A DNA stretch of 64,000 nt. Source: Paenibacillus pabuli. GTDB lineage: Bacteria > Bacillota > Bacilli > Paenibacillales > Paenibacillaceae. Position 1 is the first letter of the stretch, and each line of letters opens with the position of its first letter. Shown here piece by piece: positions 62,474 to 64,000 of the stretch. Under the pieces are notes generated by a model. It was not told the DNA's origin. It saw only the letters and a program-made list of their open reading frames with translations, and searched no databases. The position numbers were made by a program, and so were the translations under genes. Location of the stretch: the NCBI RefSeq assembly GCF_039831995.1, contig NZ_JBDOIO010000003.1:2294001-2358000 (forward strand), given 5' to 3'.

Positions 62474-62526
62474 AAAAGGGGCTTTGACTGACCATGGAAA
62501 AATGTCCTTCCCGGCCCACTCAAAGC
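62472..62526 (-). terminator. Hairpin with T-run in the leader of the sulfatase/importer operon
   Basis: Minus strand: GCTTTGA pairs with TCAAAGC, with a long interior, followed by CCCC and six T residues. It lies between a good promoter and lipO, so besides ending the hypothetical gene upstream it could attenuate the operon. Confidence 0.65.
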
Positions 62527-62535
62527 TTTTTCCTC

Positions 62536-62564
62536 ACTATAACGAACACCCGTATTTCCTGCAA
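62536..62564 (-). promoter_or_regulatory. Promoter of the importer/sulfatase operon
   Basis: Minus strand TTGCAG, 17-base spacer, TATAGT. A perfect palindrome TGCAATTGCA (62560-62569) overlaps the -35, a natural operator position. Confidence 0.6.
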
Positions 62565-62605
62565 TTGCACTTTTTTGCAATGGTACTCATGGCAGTAAAT
62601 AGACC

Positions 62606-63148
62606 TTAAATGCCTTGGTACGGTTGGATGATAAGCTCGTCCCACACTTGAACTTCAATATATCGTTCCGGGCCCAGATCTCCCTTCTGGTTCCATTCCT
62701 GCGGCCATCCGTAGGAATGAATGATTTCCAGGATTTCATCTTTGGTATACACCTGCTTACGGTACGGTTTATCATCCGCATAACGCATGGTTGGGAAGAG
62801 ATCTCCATAGGTAAAACTTACGGATTCGGCAGGTAGATCATCCCACGGGATCGTGATCCAATCTGGTGTGGTATACCACGATTTTAGCCACTCGCATGTA
62901 CCCAGGGTCATATAATGGGGATAGCAGTTAGACGGTTTCCCACCTTTGGCAGTAAACTGCTCGTATGCTTTTTGCTCAAGCACTCTGCGAATAGTCATGT
63001 AATTAGTTGATCGTTGACTGGCATAATTCCGGCCTACTAGCCTGATTTGTTGCGTAACGACTTCTGCATCCTTTTCGGACAAGCTGGAGAGATTGCGGAA
63101 CGGTCCAAACCTTTTTTCAAAATAATGATATGCGTTCAGGTCTGCCAT
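62606..63148 (-). CDS. Hypothetical protein (180 residues)
   Basis: I do not recognise the family. The protein is soluble, rich in aromatic residues, without signal peptide (MADLNAYHYFEKRFGPFRNLSSL; then PHYMTLGTCEWLKSWYTTPDWITIPWDDLPAESVSFTYGDLFPTM). The middle and C-terminus (KDEILEIIHSYGWPQEWN; YIEVQVWDELIIQ) suggest an alpha/beta domain; parts recall ADP-ribosyl/toxin-type or DUF families, but I cannot place it. ATG at 63148 is chosen over an upstream GTG by spacing to AAGGCG. Confidence 0.7.
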   Translation of the reverse strand: MADLNAYHYFEKRFGPFRNLSSLSEKDAEVVTQQIRLVGRNYASQRSTNYMTIRRVLEQKAYEQFTAKGGKPSNCYPHYMTLGTCEWLKSWYTTPDWITIPWDDLPAESVSFTYGDLFPTMRYADDKPYRKQVYTKDEILEIIHSYGWPQEWNQKGDLGPERYIEVQVWDELIIQPYQGI

Positions 63149-63206
63149 ACAGATCACGCCTTTGTCAGCGATTTAATACACACTCTTTTATCAATACTTG
63201 CGTCGT

Positions 63207-63725
63207 CTATTCCTCGTACAGCCTGTCCTTCTGAATGATGGATTGAATAAAAGAAGCCTTAGCAGCGGTGTATCCAACACGGTCATGTCTGAACTGCTGT
63301 TCCAGCTTCTTTTTCAGCGCATAATACTCTTGCATAACTTCGGCATCTCTCCTAAGAGCATTGCGAAACAGCAAATGTTCCTTCCATTCCACGCTCTTGT
63401 ACTTATACACATGAAGATGGTGCGTACCTGCTCTCCATTTTCCTTTTCGGAAAAATAGACGCGCTGGAAAATCCAGCTTAGGCACATACTCGTATCCCAG
63501 TTCTCCCAATGCTTCCATATGTACTGCTTGTACATTGTTCAAATCACGTACTCCTGCCATCATGTCGATTAATGGTTTCGCGCCCAGACCTGGCACAGAC
63601 GTACTCCCGATGTGTTCGAAATCCACGCAGATCTCTGTCAGCACCCTCATGATTTTATTGCGTTCTACGTGATAATCCTCTACCCAACTTGGGTCATATT
63701 CGGATATAACCACTTCTTCTTTCAT
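63207..63725 (-). CDS. GrpB-family nucleotidyltransferase-like protein
   Basis: A 172-residue GrpB (UPF0157) protein. The start VISEYDPSWVEDYHVERNKIM and the DFEHIGSTSVPGLGAKPLIDMM motif with its Gly-Ser and Asp residues are diagnostic of the nucleotidyltransferase-like fold. Family members sit near coaE or toxin-like genes; substrates are unknown. The ATG at 63725 has AAAGGTAA upstream; the longest frame adds 17 residues. Confidence 0.9.
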   Translation of the reverse strand: MKEEVVISEYDPSWVEDYHVERNKIMRVLTEICVDFEHIGSTSVPGLGAKPLIDMMAGVRDLNNVQAVHMEALGELGYEYVPKLDFPARLFFRKGKWRAGTHHLHVYKYKSVEWKEHLLFRNALRRDAEVMQEYYALKKKLEQQFRHDRVGYTAAKASFIQSIIQKDRLYEE

Positions 63726-63937
63726 GCTATATTTACCTTTCCGTCCCTTATATTTATTAGTCATAGTGTACATCATGTGAACTTTAATGGAAATAACTGT
63801 TGTGAATCTATTCGGACTGGCCGAATTTTTTTATTTATCCTTCTATTCATTATTAACAAGGAAATATTAACCATATAGTGATAAACTAATGTAGAGGTGG
63901 TTCGGACTTAACTCATGACTAATTAGGAGGGCATATG

Positions 63938-64000
63938 ATGCTAGGTGTAAAAGTAGAGCAGGAAACAGATCAACTGATCATCCGTTGGCAGTTTTCTAAA
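63938..64000 (+). CDS. SunI/YnzG-like protein (partial, N-terminus only)
   Basis: Only 21 codons are visible before the window ends. MLGVKVEQETDQLIIRWQFS resembles the start of the SunI/YnzG family (small membrane-anchored PH-like proteins; SunI gives immunity to sublancin). AGGAGG lies seven bases before the second of two adjacent ATGs, which decides the start at 63938. The call rests on memory of a short motif and needs the rest of the gene. Confidence 0.55.
   Translation, partial: MLGVKVEQETDQLIIRWQFSK

Overview
The window looks like the chromosome of a Paenibacillus-type Firmicute. The signs are strong GGAGG ribosome sites, many TTG/GTG starts, LipO/LplB/LplC-type sugar importers paired with large membrane-bound AraC regulators, an AUU-started infC behind an L20-type leader, and the odhA-odhB and mnmL-mnmM gene pairs. 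I see no insertion sequence, prophage, CRISPR array or replication origin. The first and last genes run off the ends.

Layout. 1-2.8 kb: end of a BMP-type (nucleoside-like) ABC importer. 3.3-4.8 kb: infC-rpmI-rplT with leader and attenuator. 4.8-8.6 kb: membrane glycosyltransferase, PAP2 phosphatase and a diacylglycerol glucosyltransferase-like enzyme. 8.6-14.8 kb: a sugar importer operon with a divergent AraC sensor. 14.8-20 kb: trmB, mnmL, mnmM, manA and a lysophospholipase-like hydrolase. 20.1-24.3 kb: odhAB, then a lone tRNA-Pro(GGG). 25-36 kb: a minus-strand stretch of small accessory enzymes (NUDIX, several GNATs, a SnoaL-like frameshifted gene, DUF3891, a histidine phosphatase with a non-standard start, murI, an atypical kinase, DJ-1/PfpI) around plus-strand coaA and a DUF423 gene.

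36-42.6 kb holds the most interesting block: a translationally coupled minus-strand set encoding a FabH/OleA-like condensing enzyme, an ATP-grasp ligase, an OleD-like reductase, an MBL-fold hydrolase and a PaaK/F390-type adenylate-forming enzyme, followed by an SDR. It resembles an olefin/beta-lactone (ole) pathway with its OleB and OleC replaced, and its product is unknown.

42.7-51.7 kb: housekeeping and accessory genes, a GH43/EamA/phosphoesterase operon divergent from a DeoR regulator with tandem 10-bp operator-like repeats, and a TetR-MFS pair sharing an identical 19-bp site. 51.7-62.6 kb: a polysaccharide-use locus (lipoprotein, two permeases, AraC sensor, CxPSR sulfatase, PL11-type rhamnogalacturonan lyase, and a formylglycine-generating enzyme that should activate the sulfatase). 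The window ends with a hypothetical gene, a GrpB-family gene and the start of a SunI/YnzG-like gene.

Start codons were re-chosen from ribosome sites where the longest ORF looked wrong. Family assignments come from reading motifs and from memory; no database search was run.
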